In this document: piece by piece, positions 25,226 through 33,911 of the stretch | Layout of the letters: every line of letters starts with the position of its first letter | Position numbering within the stretch: position 1 is the stretch's first letter | NCBI RefSeq assembly: GCF_022829405.1 | Contig: NZ_JAKSXW010000146.1 | Coordinates: forward strand, 62,001 to 126,000 | DNA from: Methylobacterium sp. J-076 | GTDB lineage: Bacteria; Pseudomonadota; Alphaproteobacteria; Rhizobiales; Beijerinckiaceae | Direction: 5' to 3' | Length of the DNA stretch: 64,000 nucleotides | Position numbers and translations under genes: made by a program | Notes under the pieces: generated by a model | Seen by the model: only the letters and a program-made list of their open reading frames with translations | The model's database searches: none | Told to the model about the DNA's origin: nothing

Positions 25226-25358
25226 CCGCCCCGGCCGGCCGGGCGCTGGACGCCCCCGCCGTCTCCCGGACGGGTCCGCCCAGTCCCTCCGGATGGGGGG
25301 CGGGCGGGATCTGCCCGGGCGCGGTCGGTGTCGCGGTGATCCCCGCGGCGGGGGGGGG

Positions 25359-25718
25359 CTAGTCGGCCTTGCCGGCGGGCGCCTTGGGCTTGCGCGCCTC
25401 GATCAGCGTCTCGGCCTTGTCCTCGTCGGTGTCGCCGCCCTGCTCGATCGTCTTGACCGGGTCGGACAACAGGGAGCGGGCGATGCCGAGCAGCACCTCG
25501 CACTCGCCCGGATACTTGTAGGTTTCCAGCACGATGGCCGCGTCGCGCAGGGTGCGCAGGTCGCGCACCGTCTGGGCGTTGGCGTCCTTCTGCAATTCCG
25601 GCTTGGCGGCGATCTGTTCCTCGATCTTCGCACCCTGGACATCGCAGGCCGCCCAGGCCGCGTGCGGCATCAGCGAGCCGAGGCTCAGGCACAACAGGGC
25701 GGGCAGACAGGGCCGCAT
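25359..25718 (-). CDS. Small exported protein of unknown function
   Basis: A 119-residue protein with a signal peptide (hydrophobic core LPALLCLSLGSL, cleavage near AWA-A). Two cysteines in the mature part (AACDVQ and GECEVL) may form a disulfide. The rest is a helical bundle with a Lys/Pro-rich tail. AAGGA lies nine bases before the ATG. No family recognised. Confidence 0.72.
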   Translation of the reverse strand: MRPCLPALLCLSLGSLMPHAAWAACDVQGAKIEEQIAAKPELQKDANAQTVRDLRTLRDAAIVLETYKYPGECEVLLGIARSLLSDPVKTIEQGGDTDEDKAETLIEARKPKAPAGKAD

Positions 25719-25733
25719 GGGTCGGGTGTCCTT

Positions 25734-26159
25734 TCAGGCGTGGTGGGACTCGGCCGGGCGCAAGATCTCGTTGGTCAGGGCCACGAGCTGGCTCGGCCGG
25801 TAGGGCTTGGGAACGAAGACGGATTCCGGCACGGCCTCGCCGCCGGACAGGCAGGCCCGGCCGCCGGAGGTGTAGACCACCGCCAGCCGCGGGCATTGCT
25901 CCCGCGCGTGGCGGGCCAGCACGATGCCGTTCGTGTTGCGGGCGAGGTCGATATCGGTGAAGAGCAGATCGACGCTCTCGCGGGCGAGGATGGCTTCGGC
26001 CTCCCAGGCATCCGCGGCGGTGAGCACCCGATACCCCTCGTCCAGCAGCGCCTCCGCGGCCAGTTCGCAGACGGTGGGCTCATCCTCCACGACCAGGACC
26101 GTGGTGGCGGCCGGGGCGAGGTGCGGGACGGCCGGGACGGCGAATGCGAACGGGATCAT
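25734..26159 (-). CDS. Single-domain response regulator
   Basis: A 141-residue protein with a receiver domain from about residue 20: acidic pair VVEDEP, phospho-acceptor aspartate in LLFTDIDL, T/S in VVYTSG and the conserved lysine in VPKPYRP. There is no output domain, so it would act by protein contact or phosphotransfer (CheY/DivK type). The ATG at 26159 has GGAG eight bases upstream. No histidine kinase is adjacent. Confidence 0.9.
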   Translation of the reverse strand: MIPFAFAVPAVPHLAPAATTVLVVEDEPTVCELAAEALLDEGYRVLTAADAWEAEAILARESVDLLFTDIDLARNTNGIVLARHAREQCPRLAVVYTSGGRACLSGGEAVPESVFVPKPYRPSQLVALTNEILRPAESHHA

Positions 26160-26366
26160 GACGCAACTCCAACTCACCTGGCGGGGGCATACGGCCCCGT
26201 TGCCGGATCGCAGGGAAAACGGAGCCCCATGGCTCGGCGTTCGCCGGACTTGCATCGAATTGCCAAGGTCTGGTGAGCGATGTGTTAACCGCGCCGGTCG
26301 GCCGGTGAACGGAGGCCTCGGTTTGGTTAACGAAGGGTTCACGCGGCCCGCGCCCGGGGCGCGTCC

Positions 26367-27035
26367 GTGAACCGCCGGTGGCAGCTCGGCACGGGCCTGG
26401 TGCTCACGGCGCTGGCCGGCTACGTGGACGCCCTCGGCTTCGTCCGCCTCGGCGGCCTCTACACGTCGTTCATGAGCGGCAACACCACGCAGTTCGCGGT
26501 CTATCTCGGCGAATGGGACGCGGGCCGGGTGCTGATGCCGTTGGCCCTGGTCGCCGTCTTCCTGGCGGGGGCGATCCTCGGCAGCACCGTGGCGCTCCTC
26601 GTCCCCGCCCGGTGGACGACGCCCGCGGTGCTGGCCCTGGAGACCGGCCTGATGGGGGCGGCCCTCGGCATCGGCCTCACCGCCCCCGAACCGGGGCTGG
26701 CGAGCCTCGCCATCGCCATGGCGATGGGGGCGCAGAACGCCGTGCTCTCCGGCGTGAAGGGATTCCGGGCGGGCACGACCTTCGTCACCGGCGCCCTGTT
26801 CAGCTTCGGCCAGCGGATCGCCGAGGCGTTGACCGGCAGGGGGTCGCGGCTCGGCTGGGTGGGCGACGGGTTCGTCTGGCTGTCGCTCCTCGTCGGCGCG
26901 TTCCTGGGCGCCCTGGCCTATCGGGCGCTCAACCTCTACGCCCTGATCCCTCCGGCGGCCGTCACGGCCGTCTTCGCCGGGATCACCACCCTGCTGATCA
27001 TCCGCGCCGGTCCGGCTGCAAAGGTCTCCCGATGA
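26367..27035 (+). CDS. YoaK/DUF1275 family membrane protein
   Basis: A 222-residue protein with about six membrane segments. The family signature A-G-Y-V-D-A-L-G-F-V-R-L-G-G with F-M-S-G-N-T-T is at the N-terminus, and MGAQNAV and V-T-G-x-L in the middle. It starts at GTG. The family is widespread but its transported substrate is not established. It overlaps the following WD40 gene by ATGA. Confidence 0.9.
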   Translation: MNRRWQLGTGLVLTALAGYVDALGFVRLGGLYTSFMSGNTTQFAVYLGEWDAGRVLMPLALVAVFLAGAILGSTVALLVPARWTTPAVLALETGLMGAALGIGLTAPEPGLASLAIAMAMGAQNAVLSGVKGFRAGTTFVTGALFSFGQRIAEALTGRGSRLGWVGDGFVWLSLLVGAFLGALAYRALNLYALIPPAAVTAVFAGITTLLIIRAGPAAKVSR

Positions 27036-28048
27036 GCTCCTCTCCCATCTCCCAAGCCTCCCTCACGAGCCACGTCGTCCCCTACGCGCCCGGCGCCCAC
27101 GCGGTCGCCGCCCACTGGCTCGGGGACCTGCCCTGCCTCGCCCTGGCGGACGGGCACGTCGCCCTGCTCCGCGACGGGGAGGCGTCGCGGGTGGCGGCCC
27201 ATCCTGAGGGCGGCGTGCTGGTGGCGGCGGCCGGGCCGTCCCGGCTGGTGACGGGGGGCGACGACGGCCGCGTGGTCGAGACCCGCGCCGACGGCACCTG
27301 CCACGAGGTCGCCACGGCCCCGAACGCCGCCTGGATCGATGCCATCGCCCTGCACGGGGACGGCGCCGTGGCCTTCTCGGCCGGGCGCAACGTGGTGGCC
27401 CGGGACGCGAAGGGCCGCGAGAAGACCTTCCAGGCCCCCTCCACCGCCCGGGGCCTCGCCTTCGCGCCGAAGGGCTACCGCCTCGCCGTCTCGCACTACA
27501 ACGGCGTGAGCCTCTGGTATCCGAACCTGGAGACCGCCCCCGACGACCTGACGTGGAAGGGCTCGCATATCGACGTGACGTGGTCCCCGGACGGGCGCTT
27601 CGTCGTCACCACCATGCAGGAGAACGCCCTGCACGGCTGGCGCCTCCAGCCGGACCGGGGCCACATGCGGATGTCGGGCTACCCGGGCAAGGTCCGCTCC
27701 GTGGCGTGGTCGTCGGACGGGAACTGGCTCGCCACCGGCGGCGCCGAGGCGGCGATCGTCTGGCCGTTCGACTCGAAGGAGGGCCCCACCGGCAAGCCCC
27801 CCCGGGAATGCGGCGTCCGCCCGGCCCGGGTGTCGCGGGTGGCCTTCCATCCGAAGGCCCCGGTCCTCGCCGTCGGCTACGAGGACGGGTGCATCCTGCT
27901 GGTGCGCTTCACCGATGCCGCCGAACTGCTGGTCCGCCCCGCGGTGGCCGGAAGTGGCGTGACGGCCCTCGCCTGGGACGGGCGGGGCGCCCGCCTGCTG
28001 TTCGGCTGCGGCGACGGGCAGGCGGGGCTGCTCACCCTGCCGGCCTGA
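27032..28048 (+). CDS. WD40 repeat protein
   Basis: A 338-residue protein made of about seven beta-propeller repeats; examples are HIDVTWSPDGRFVVTTMQ, GKVRSVAWSSDGNWLATGG and SRVAFHPKAPVLAVGYEDG. No signal peptide, so it is probably cytoplasmic. Homologues occur in Methylobacterium and relatives as stand-alone propellers. It is translationally coupled to the DUF1275 membrane protein, so the two may interact; this is inference. Confidence 0.88.
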   Translation: MSSSPISQASLTSHVVPYAPGAHAVAAHWLGDLPCLALADGHVALLRDGEASRVAAHPEGGVLVAAAGPSRLVTGGDDGRVVETRADGTCHEVATAPNAAWIDAIALHGDGAVAFSAGRNVVARDAKGREKTFQAPSTARGLAFAPKGYRLAVSHYNGVSLWYPNLETAPDDLTWKGSHIDVTWSPDGRFVVTTMQENALHGWRLQPDRGHMRMSGYPGKVRSVAWSSDGNWLATGGAEAAIVWPFDSKEGPTGKPPRECGVRPARVSRVAFHPKAPVLAVGYEDGCILLVRFTDAAELLVRPAVAGSGVTALAWDGRGARLLFGCGDGQAGLLTLPA

Positions 28049-28188
28049 CCGTCGCGTTCCCTCGCGCGCGGGGGGGGAGGCCCGCGCCCGCGCCATCGTC
28101 CGCGCCGCCGATGTCGCGGGAACCTGCCGCCGGCCACGGTGACAGAACCGTCCACCGCGCTTATCTGTCCCGGAGGACGGAACGATTG

Positions 28189-28527
28189 ATGACGGACGTG
28201 ACTCTCAGGACCGCGAAATTCGGGATCGGCGCGATCGTGCGCCACAAGATCTATCCGTTTCGCGGCATCGTCTTCGACGTCGACCCGGTGTTCGACAACA
28301 CCGAGGAGTGGTGGCTGGCGATCCCCGAGGAGGTCCGGCCGCGCAAGGACCAGCCGTTCTACCATCTCCTCGCCGAGAATTCCGAGACGGAGTACGTCGC
28401 CTACGTCTCCGAGCAGAACCTCCTGCCCGACGAGTCCGGCGAGGCCCTGCGCCATACGGGCATCCAAGAGATCTTCGAGCGCGACGCCTCCGGCTCCTAC
28501 CGCATGCGCGACCGGCCGACGAACTGA
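28189..28527 (+). CDS. hspQ: Heat shock protein HspQ
   Basis: A 112-residue protein. The fold signature AKFGIGAIVRHKIYPFRGIVFDVDP and the YHLLAENSETEYVAYVSEQNLLPD segment match HspQ/YccV. HspQ binds hemimethylated DNA and enhances Lon proteolysis in enteric bacteria. GGAGG lies 12 bases before the ATG; a TTG codon immediately precedes it in frame. A strong terminator follows. Confidence 0.93.
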   Translation: MTDVTLRTAKFGIGAIVRHKIYPFRGIVFDVDPVFDNTEEWWLAIPEEVRPRKDQPFYHLLAENSETEYVAYVSEQNLLPDESGEALRHTGIQEIFERDASGSYRMRDRPTN

Positions 28528-28564
28528 CGCCCGCGTCCGGGACGCCGCGGCGAGGGGGCAAACG

Positions 28565-28599
28565 AAAGGAGCCGGGCATCGCTGCCCGGCTCCTTTTTT
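28565..28599 (+). terminator. Rho-independent terminator after hspQ
   Basis: A perfect 14-bp stem AAAGGAGCCGGGCA / TGCCCGGCTCCTTT with a TCGC loop runs into a T6 tract. The stem is symmetrical enough, with an upstream A-run, to serve weakly for the convergent ialB gene too. Confidence 0.93.
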
Positions 28600-28632
28600 C
28601 GTAATCGTCGGGCACTTGCCCGCGGAGGGGGG

Positions 28633-29382
28633 CTACTTGGCGGCGGGCGCCGCGCCCTGCTGCGTCTCGAGCTTCTTGCGCATCTCTTCGCTGCGCTTCT
28701 CCAGCTCGGACTGAAGCTTCTTCTGCTGCTCCTCGAGCACCTTCGGGTCCATGGCCGGGCCGTCGAAGGCCTTGCCGAAGCCGGTGAGCGGCACGGCGAA
28801 GGTGACCTCGCGCTGGGTCTGGTTCTGCACGGAGACGTTGAGCGTCGTGCCCTTCTTCAGGGCGGCGATCACGCTCGCATCGACGCCGCCGACCTCGGCG
28901 AAGCAGCCGTTCGGGAAGCAGACGGCGAAGCGGCCGGCGGTCGCCCCCTGGCCATCGACGCTGAAGCGGATGCCGGGCTGCAGCAGCAGGCCGAGCGGCA
29001 GGAGGAAGCGGACCACCCGCACTTCCTGCTTCTGGGCCGGGTTCTTCATGTCGTAGACCGCGGCGGCGAGCACCGGCTGGCCCTGGTCCGACACGAAGTC
29101 GCGGGTCGTGTAGCAGATGTCGGTGCCCGAGTTCTGGTCCTTGCCGCACACCTTGGTCCAGTCGGCCTGGCTGGGCTCGGACTTCAGCGTGACGATCTGC
29201 GGGCCGTTCTGGGCGGCGGGCGTCTGGGCGGCCGGGGTCTGGGTCGGGGCGACCGGGGCCGGAGCCGCGGGGGCGGCGGCGGGCTTCTTCGGCTGAGCCG
29301 AGGCCGGAACCGTCGCCAGCGCAAGGCCCGCGAGCCCGAAGAGTGCGGCACGCGCGAACGGCGCGGAGCGGGTGAAGGACAT
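28633..29382 (-). CDS. Invasion-associated locus B (IalB) family protein
   Basis: A 249-residue protein: signal peptide (cleavage near ASAQ, residue 30), a Pro/Ala/Gln linker, then the IalB domain with paired cysteines (WTKVCGK, DICYTT, VCFPNGC), and a C-terminal Gln/Glu/Lys coiled tail (LEEQQKKLQSELEKRSEEM). In Bartonella, IalB affects erythrocyte invasion; in free-living Hyphomicrobiales it is a common periplasmic protein of uncertain role. AAGGA precedes the ATG by ten bases. Confidence 0.9.
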   Translation of the reverse strand: MSFTRSAPFARAALFGLAGLALATVPASAQPKKPAAAPAAPAPVAPTQTPAAQTPAAQNGPQIVTLKSEPSQADWTKVCGKDQNSGTDICYTTRDFVSDQGQPVLAAAVYDMKNPAQKQEVRVVRFLLPLGLLLQPGIRFSVDGQGATAGRFAVCFPNGCFAEVGGVDASVIAALKKGTTLNVSVQNQTQREVTFAVPLTGFGKAFDGPAMDPKVLEEQQKKLQSELEKRSEEMRKKLETQQGAAPAAK

Positions 29383-29731
29383 CGGCTCTTATTCCTTAGG
29401 GCGTTCGTTACCTGGACGTGGAACCTGAGCGGCGGCCCGCCGAAGGATCCGGGGAGCGTGCCGCGATGACGATCGCCGCTCGAAACCCGGTCGGATCGGT
29501 CCGGCCGTCGGCCGCTGCGGATCGGAGGGATCCACCCGGGCGGCCGGCCGGCTGCTTCCCTTCCGAATGAGGCGAAGGCATGACGCCTGTGCCCTGCGGC
29601 TCCGCACGGGCCGCGGGCCTGCGCAGGCTGACGGCTGCTTCGCCGTAAGGGGAAGGCCCGCCGGTCGTCAACCGCGGGTTAACCGTAGCTGGAGAATCGT
29701 GCCCGCGGAACGCGGTCCGTCAGGGGTTCGA
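29383..29731. other. Intergenic region between divergent genes
   Basis: About 350 bp with no gene that I can support. The open frame of the downstream gene extends through part of it but lacks a ribosome site or recognisable domain. Promoters for both flanking genes should lie here; none could be placed with confidence. Confidence 0.55.
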
Positions 29732-30949
29732 GTGAGCGCGCACGCGGCGCAATTTCCGGCATCGCCCGCAGGGGAATCCCTGGGGGAAGGGCTGGCCCGG
29801 GCCCTGTCCGCGGCGGCCCGCCTCCATCCGCAGCGCGTGCTCCTGCGCGATGCGGGCGACCGCCGGGCGTGGTGCGGCCGCCCCGCGATCACCTGGACCT
29901 ACGAGGCGGCGGCCGAGATCGTCGGGCGGCTGACCCGCGGCATCGGCGCATGGCGCCTGCCGCCCGGAAGCCGAATCGGTCTGGACTTCGCCGGAGGCGC
30001 CGAGGCGTCGCTGGCCTACCTCGCCGTGGAGGCCGCGGGGCACGTGCCCTGCCCCCTCTCGCCGCTCTGGGACATGGACGCCCTCTCCGCCGCCATCGAG
30101 GGCGCGGGCCTCGCCGCCATCCTCACCGAGGGCCGGCGGGGGTCGCGCCGCCCGGCGGAGGACGTCGTCCTCGCCGCCCTCCGCCATTTCGGCCTTCGCT
30201 TCATCGCGGCCTTCGGGCCCGGCCTTCCGGACGGGGTGATCAGCCTCGATGCGATGGCGCTGGAGCGCGGGGTCGTCGCGCCGCAACCGGGCCGCGGCCT
30301 CGTCACCTTCGCCGCGGGCGATCCGCGCCGGCCGGTCCGGCGCGGGGCCGCCTCGTTTGGCGCCCTCGTCGCCGCCCACCGGGAGAGGCTGCCCACGCCG
30401 GAGCGCATCCTGACCCTGCTCCCCCCGCATGACCTGCGCGGCCTCGCCACCGGCCTGGGCGTGGCGCTCGCCTGCTCCGCCACGCTGGAGAGCGTGGTCC
30501 CGTTCGATTCGGCCACGTTCCGCGTCAGCCTCGTCCGCCCCGTGCCCACCCGCCTCGTGGTGCCGGCGGCCTTCGAGCCGGCTTTGGCGGAGACCACCCT
30601 GCCCTGGACCGTGCGCGCCATCGATGTCGTCCACCGGGCCCCCGCCCGGTTGCCGGACCCCGCCGCCCGGGACGTGGCCGGCCCGCCCCGCCTCGACGTG
30701 CTGGTGCTGGACGAGGACGTCCTGCTCACCCGGCCCCGGGGCCGGTGGGACATCCCGGCCGAGGCGGACGCGGGCGATTCACCCGTCGCCCGGCGGCGGG
30801 ACGGGCGGATCCTGTGGCGGGACGCCCCGTCCCGCAGCGCGACTTCGCAGTGCGGTACGCCCGGGGCGGCGGAGGACGGCGCGTGGACGGAAACCGCCTA
30901 TCGCGCGGGGCTTTCGCGGGGTGCCCTGACCGTCTTCCCCGCCGGATAA
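29732..30949 (+). CDS. Degenerate AMP-binding (acyl-CoA synthetase-like) protein
   Basis: About 405 residues. The N-terminal half follows acyl-CoA synthetases (TYEAAAEIVGRLTRGIGAW, a PPGSRIGLDFAGGAEASLAYLAVEAAG segment split by the usual loop, and PCPLSPLWDMDALSAAIEGAG). The phosphate-binding loop, normally T-S-G-T-T-G-x-P-K, reads TFAAGDPRRPVRR, and the adenylate and C-terminal lysine motifs are missing. It is shorter than the usual 500 to 550 residues. It is unlikely to be an active ligase; it may be a binding protein or a decaying gene. AGGGG lies five bases before the GTG. Confidence 0.72.
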   Translation: MSAHAAQFPASPAGESLGEGLARALSAAARLHPQRVLLRDAGDRRAWCGRPAITWTYEAAAEIVGRLTRGIGAWRLPPGSRIGLDFAGGAEASLAYLAVEAAGHVPCPLSPLWDMDALSAAIEGAGLAAILTEGRRGSRRPAEDVVLAALRHFGLRFIAAFGPGLPDGVISLDAMALERGVVAPQPGRGLVTFAAGDPRRPVRRGAASFGALVAAHRERLPTPERILTLLPPHDLRGLATGLGVALACSATLESVVPFDSATFRVSLVRPVPTRLVVPAAFEPALAETTLPWTVRAIDVVHRAPARLPDPAARDVAGPPRLDVLVLDEDVLLTRPRGRWDIPAEADAGDSPVARRRDGRILWRDAPSRSATSQCGTPGAAEDGAWTETAYRAGLSRGALTVFPAG

Positions 30950-31110
30950 ACGAGACCTCACGGCCGGTTCAGCCCTCGCTCAGATTGTATCCTGCACCTT
31001 CTCCGCAGAGTGCGGACGGTGGATCCAAACGCGCTTTTCGCGGGTTTCGGATAGGATTCTGGGCGCGGCTATCTTTTCAGGCCGCAACCGATGAGGTATC
31101 GCTCAAACTT

Positions 31111-31452
31111 ATGGTTGCGCTGCAGCAAGTCCTCGTGGTGGACGACGGCGTACGGGCTGTCGATCACTCTCTCTCCGGCGAGTTGGCCGGGCTGGGTTAT
31201 GCCAGCGTCACCGCCTCTTTGGAGGCGGCCGACGATGTGCTGGCCGTCATCGCTCCTCCCGCCGCAGTGCTGGTTCAGGCGCCCACCCGGCGCGATCCAG
31301 CCTATGCCCGGCGGGCGGCCCGTCTCAGGGCGCGGATGCGGGAGAAGGGCATCCCCGTCATCCTGATCGGCGAGAACGACGGTCGCGCGGGGGCGCCTGT
31401 CGACCTCGCGACCCGCCTCGGCGCCTGCGTCGCCGCCAAGCCGGATTTTTAA
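31111..31452 (+). CDS. Pseudo-receiver domain protein
   Basis: A 113-residue protein with the outline of a response-regulator receiver: acidic pair VLVVDDG at the start, then alternating strands and helices and a final A-K-P-D-F resembling the conserved lysine-proline turn. The phospho-acceptor strand reads AVLVQAPTRRD, with glutamine where aspartate is expected. It is therefore probably not phosphorylated and may act as a constitutive adaptor. No output domain. Confidence 0.7.
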   Translation: MVALQQVLVVDDGVRAVDHSLSGELAGLGYASVTASLEAADDVLAVIAPPAAVLVQAPTRRDPAYARRAARLRARMREKGIPVILIGENDGRAGAPVDLATRLGACVAAKPDF

Positions 31453-31531
31453 AAACCCAATCGATCCGGCGACGGGGTCGCCACCCGTCACGACCGTGCG
31501 TCGCCCCCGGTGACGGCGGGCGCCGGTCGCA

Positions 31532-32773
31532 TCAGGCCGGAGCGCGGCGGGAATCCGCCCGCATCAGCTCCGGCGCGCCGAACCGCGGCAGGACGCCCTC
31601 CCGCATCACGATCCGCCGCAGCGGCCCGAGATGGGTCATGGCGAGCAGGCCGAGCCCCCGGGCGAGGTCCAGCGGCAGCAGATCCGTCAACAACGAGCGG
31701 TTCAGCACGTCCACCGCCGCCGTGCGCGCCGCGGCGTCGAGGCGGCGGCCGGCGGCATAGGTCGCGAGCACTGCCCGGCTGCCCGGATCGCGCCCGTCCC
31801 GCTGGGCCCGCACCACCATGTCCCGGACCGAGGCCGCGTCCCGCAGGCCGAGGTTGAGGCCCTGGGCGCCGATCGGCGGGAAGACGTGGGCCGCCTCGCC
31901 CACGAGGGCGAGCCGCGCCGCCACGGGCGTCGAGACCAGCAGACCGCGCATCGGCACGAGGCCGCGGGGGCCGTCGATCCGCATCCGGCCGAGCATGCCC
32001 TTGGCCTGCCGCTCCACGGCATCGGCCAGAGCGGCGTCGTCCATCGCGGCGAGCCCTTCGGCGTGCCCCTTGCCAGCCACCCAGACGAGGCTCGACCGGA
32101 AGCCCCCCGGCATCGGCACCAGGGTGAAGGGCCCCGACCGGGTGTGGAACTCGGTCGAGACATCGCCGTGCGGCCGGGTGTGGGCGAGGATCGTGGTGAT
32201 CGCCGATTGCGGGTAGTTCCATTCACGGACCGCGACCCCGCTGGCCCCGCGCAGGGGTGAGCGGCTGCCGTCGGCGGCGACGACCAGCCTCGCCTCCACC
32301 GCAGCCCCATCCGCGAGGGCGATTCGGGAAGCGGCCTCGCCGGGTTCCGCCCCGGCCGCATCGCTCTCGATCAGGGTGAGGCCGTCCTGGGCCCTGGCGC
32401 GGCGGCGCAGGGCCGCCACGAGGTGCGCGCTCTCCACGTTCCAGCCGAAGGCGTCGAGGCCGATCTCCGCGGCGTTGAACCGGGCCGGGGGCGGCCGGAA
32501 CAGGCTGCGCGTGTCGTCGATGATCTGCAGGGTGCAGAGGGGGCTCGCCCACTCCCCCACCTCGTCCCAGGCGCCGAGCGCCCGGAGGAACCGCACGGAG
32601 CCGTCGAGCAGCGCCACCGTCCGCCCGTCCGCCACGGGGGCGTGGCGGCCCACGAGGGCCGTCCTCACGCCCGCCTGCGCGCTCGCCAGCGCCGCGGCGA
32701 GGCCCGCGGCCCCCGCCCCCACCACCGCCACCTCGAAGCGCGGCACCGTGGTGCCCGATGATCTGCCCTGCAC
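31532..32773 (-). CDS. UbiH/UbiF/COQ6-family FAD-dependent hydroxylase
   Basis: A 413-residue flavoprotein: Rossmann GAGAAGLAAALA near residue 19, the R-T-V-A-L substrate-side motif, the DG motif (VVAADGSRSPLR) near residue 187, and the second FAD motif VGEAAHVFPPIGAQGLNLGLRDA near residue 300. This is the ubiquinone-ring hydroxylase family (UbiL/UbiH). It starts at GTG with GGAGG nine bases upstream. No other ubi gene is adjacent, so the ring position hydroxylated cannot be told. Confidence 0.88.
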   Translation of the reverse strand: MQGRSSGTTVPRFEVAVVGAGAAGLAAALASAQAGVRTALVGRHAPVADGRTVALLDGSVRFLRALGAWDEVGEWASPLCTLQIIDDTRSLFRPPPARFNAAEIGLDAFGWNVESAHLVAALRRRARAQDGLTLIESDAAGAEPGEAASRIALADGAAVEARLVVAADGSRSPLRGASGVAVREWNYPQSAITTILAHTRPHGDVSTEFHTRSGPFTLVPMPGGFRSSLVWVAGKGHAEGLAAMDDAALADAVERQAKGMLGRMRIDGPRGLVPMRGLLVSTPVAARLALVGEAAHVFPPIGAQGLNLGLRDAASVRDMVVRAQRDGRDPGSRAVLATYAAGRRLDAAARTAAVDVLNRSLLTDLLPLDLARGLGLLAMTHLGPLRRIVMREGVLPRFGAPELMRADSRRAPA

Positions 32774-32858
32774 GGCCCATGGCCTCCGTTCAGGTCCTAT
32801 CTGTCCCCCTCCCGGCCGTCTGCCAAGGCCGATGCGACCATGGGCGATGTGCCCCCGC

Positions 32859-33743
32859 TCAGGCGAGGAAGCGCGTCAGCTCCGCCAGGACGTCCCCCGG
32901 ACGCTCCTCCTGAAGGTTGTGGCCGCACGCCAGCGCCCGCCCGGAGACGTCCACCGCCTTCTCGCGCCAGACCTCCAGCACGTCGTAGGTCCGGCCGACG
33001 ACGCCCTTCGCCCCCCAGAGTGCCAGGAGCGGCACGCCGATGCGCGCGTCGGCATCGGCGGCGTCGTGCTCCAGGTCGATGCCCGCCGCCGCCCGGTAAT
33101 CCTCGCAGATCGCGTGCCGGCAGGCGGGGTCGGAGTAGCAGCGCAGGTATTCCGCGAAGAGCTCCGGCGGGGTCGAGCCCGGCGTCTTCGACTGGGTCTC
33201 GATGTGGTGCCGGAGGAAGTATTCGGGATCGGCGGCGATCAGCCGCTCCGGCAGCGGCGCCGGCTGGATGAAGAAGAACCACCAGAAGTAGCTTGTGGCG
33301 AGGTTCTTGTCGGTGCGCGCGTAGACCGTCGCCGTCGGGGCGATGTCGAACACGGCGACGCGCTCCACCGCCCGGGGGTGGTCCAGGGCGAGCCGGTGGG
33401 CCACGCGTCCGCCCCGGTCGTGGCCGACCACGGCGAAGCGCTCATGGCCGAGGCTGCGCATCACCGCCACGGCGTCGGCGGCCATGGCGCGCTTGGCGTA
33501 GGCCTCGTGGTGCTCCCCGCCCTCGGGCTTGCCGGAATCGCCGTAGCCGCGCAGATCCATCGCGACGACGCGATGCGTTTCGGCGAGGCGGGGCGCGACG
33601 TGCAGCCACGTCGAGAGCGTCTGCGGATGGCCGTGGAGCAGCAGGACCGGCGGGCCGGAGCCCCCGGCGCGGGCATTGATGGCGATGCCGGGGGCGGTCT
33701 CGATCCGGTGGTGCGAGAAGCCCGGGAGGAAGTCTGTGGCCAT
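32859..33743 (-). CDS. Alpha/beta hydrolase, haloacetate dehalogenase-like
   Basis: A 294-residue protein. The oxyanion motif LLLHGHPQT, nucleophile elbow VGHDRGGRVAHR (Asp nucleophile with two arginines, as in fluoroacetate dehalogenase) and a late GHNLQEERP histidine are intact. Residues equivalent to the halide-binding His-Trp of fluoroacetate dehalogenase read SYFWWFFFIQP, so the histidine appears replaced by tryptophan. It may thus act on another ester, epoxide or haloacid. The ATG of MATDFLPGF was chosen; the frame is open 33 bp more. Confidence 0.85.
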   Translation of the reverse strand: MATDFLPGFSHHRIETAPGIAINARAGGSGPPVLLLHGHPQTLSTWLHVAPRLAETHRVVAMDLRGYGDSGKPEGGEHHEAYAKRAMAADAVAVMRSLGHERFAVVGHDRGGRVAHRLALDHPRAVERVAVFDIAPTATVYARTDKNLATSYFWWFFFIQPAPLPERLIAADPEYFLRHHIETQSKTPGSTPPELFAEYLRCYSDPACRHAICEDYRAAAGIDLEHDAADADARIGVPLLALWGAKGVVGRTYDVLEVWREKAVDVSGRALACGHNLQEERPGDVLAELTRFLA

Positions 33744-33911
33744 GCCGGCACCCCGTGCGGACGGTGCTGGGGTCATACACCCCTTCCGCCCCCGCCGTCA
33801 CCGCGCGGGCGTGGGGCATCGGCACGGGGGATGCGGGACGGCGTGACAGCGGAGGGAAGGCTCCGGTAAGCCGCCCGCGTGTAAGATGCGGCCTTCCCCC
33901 GCGCGAATGCG

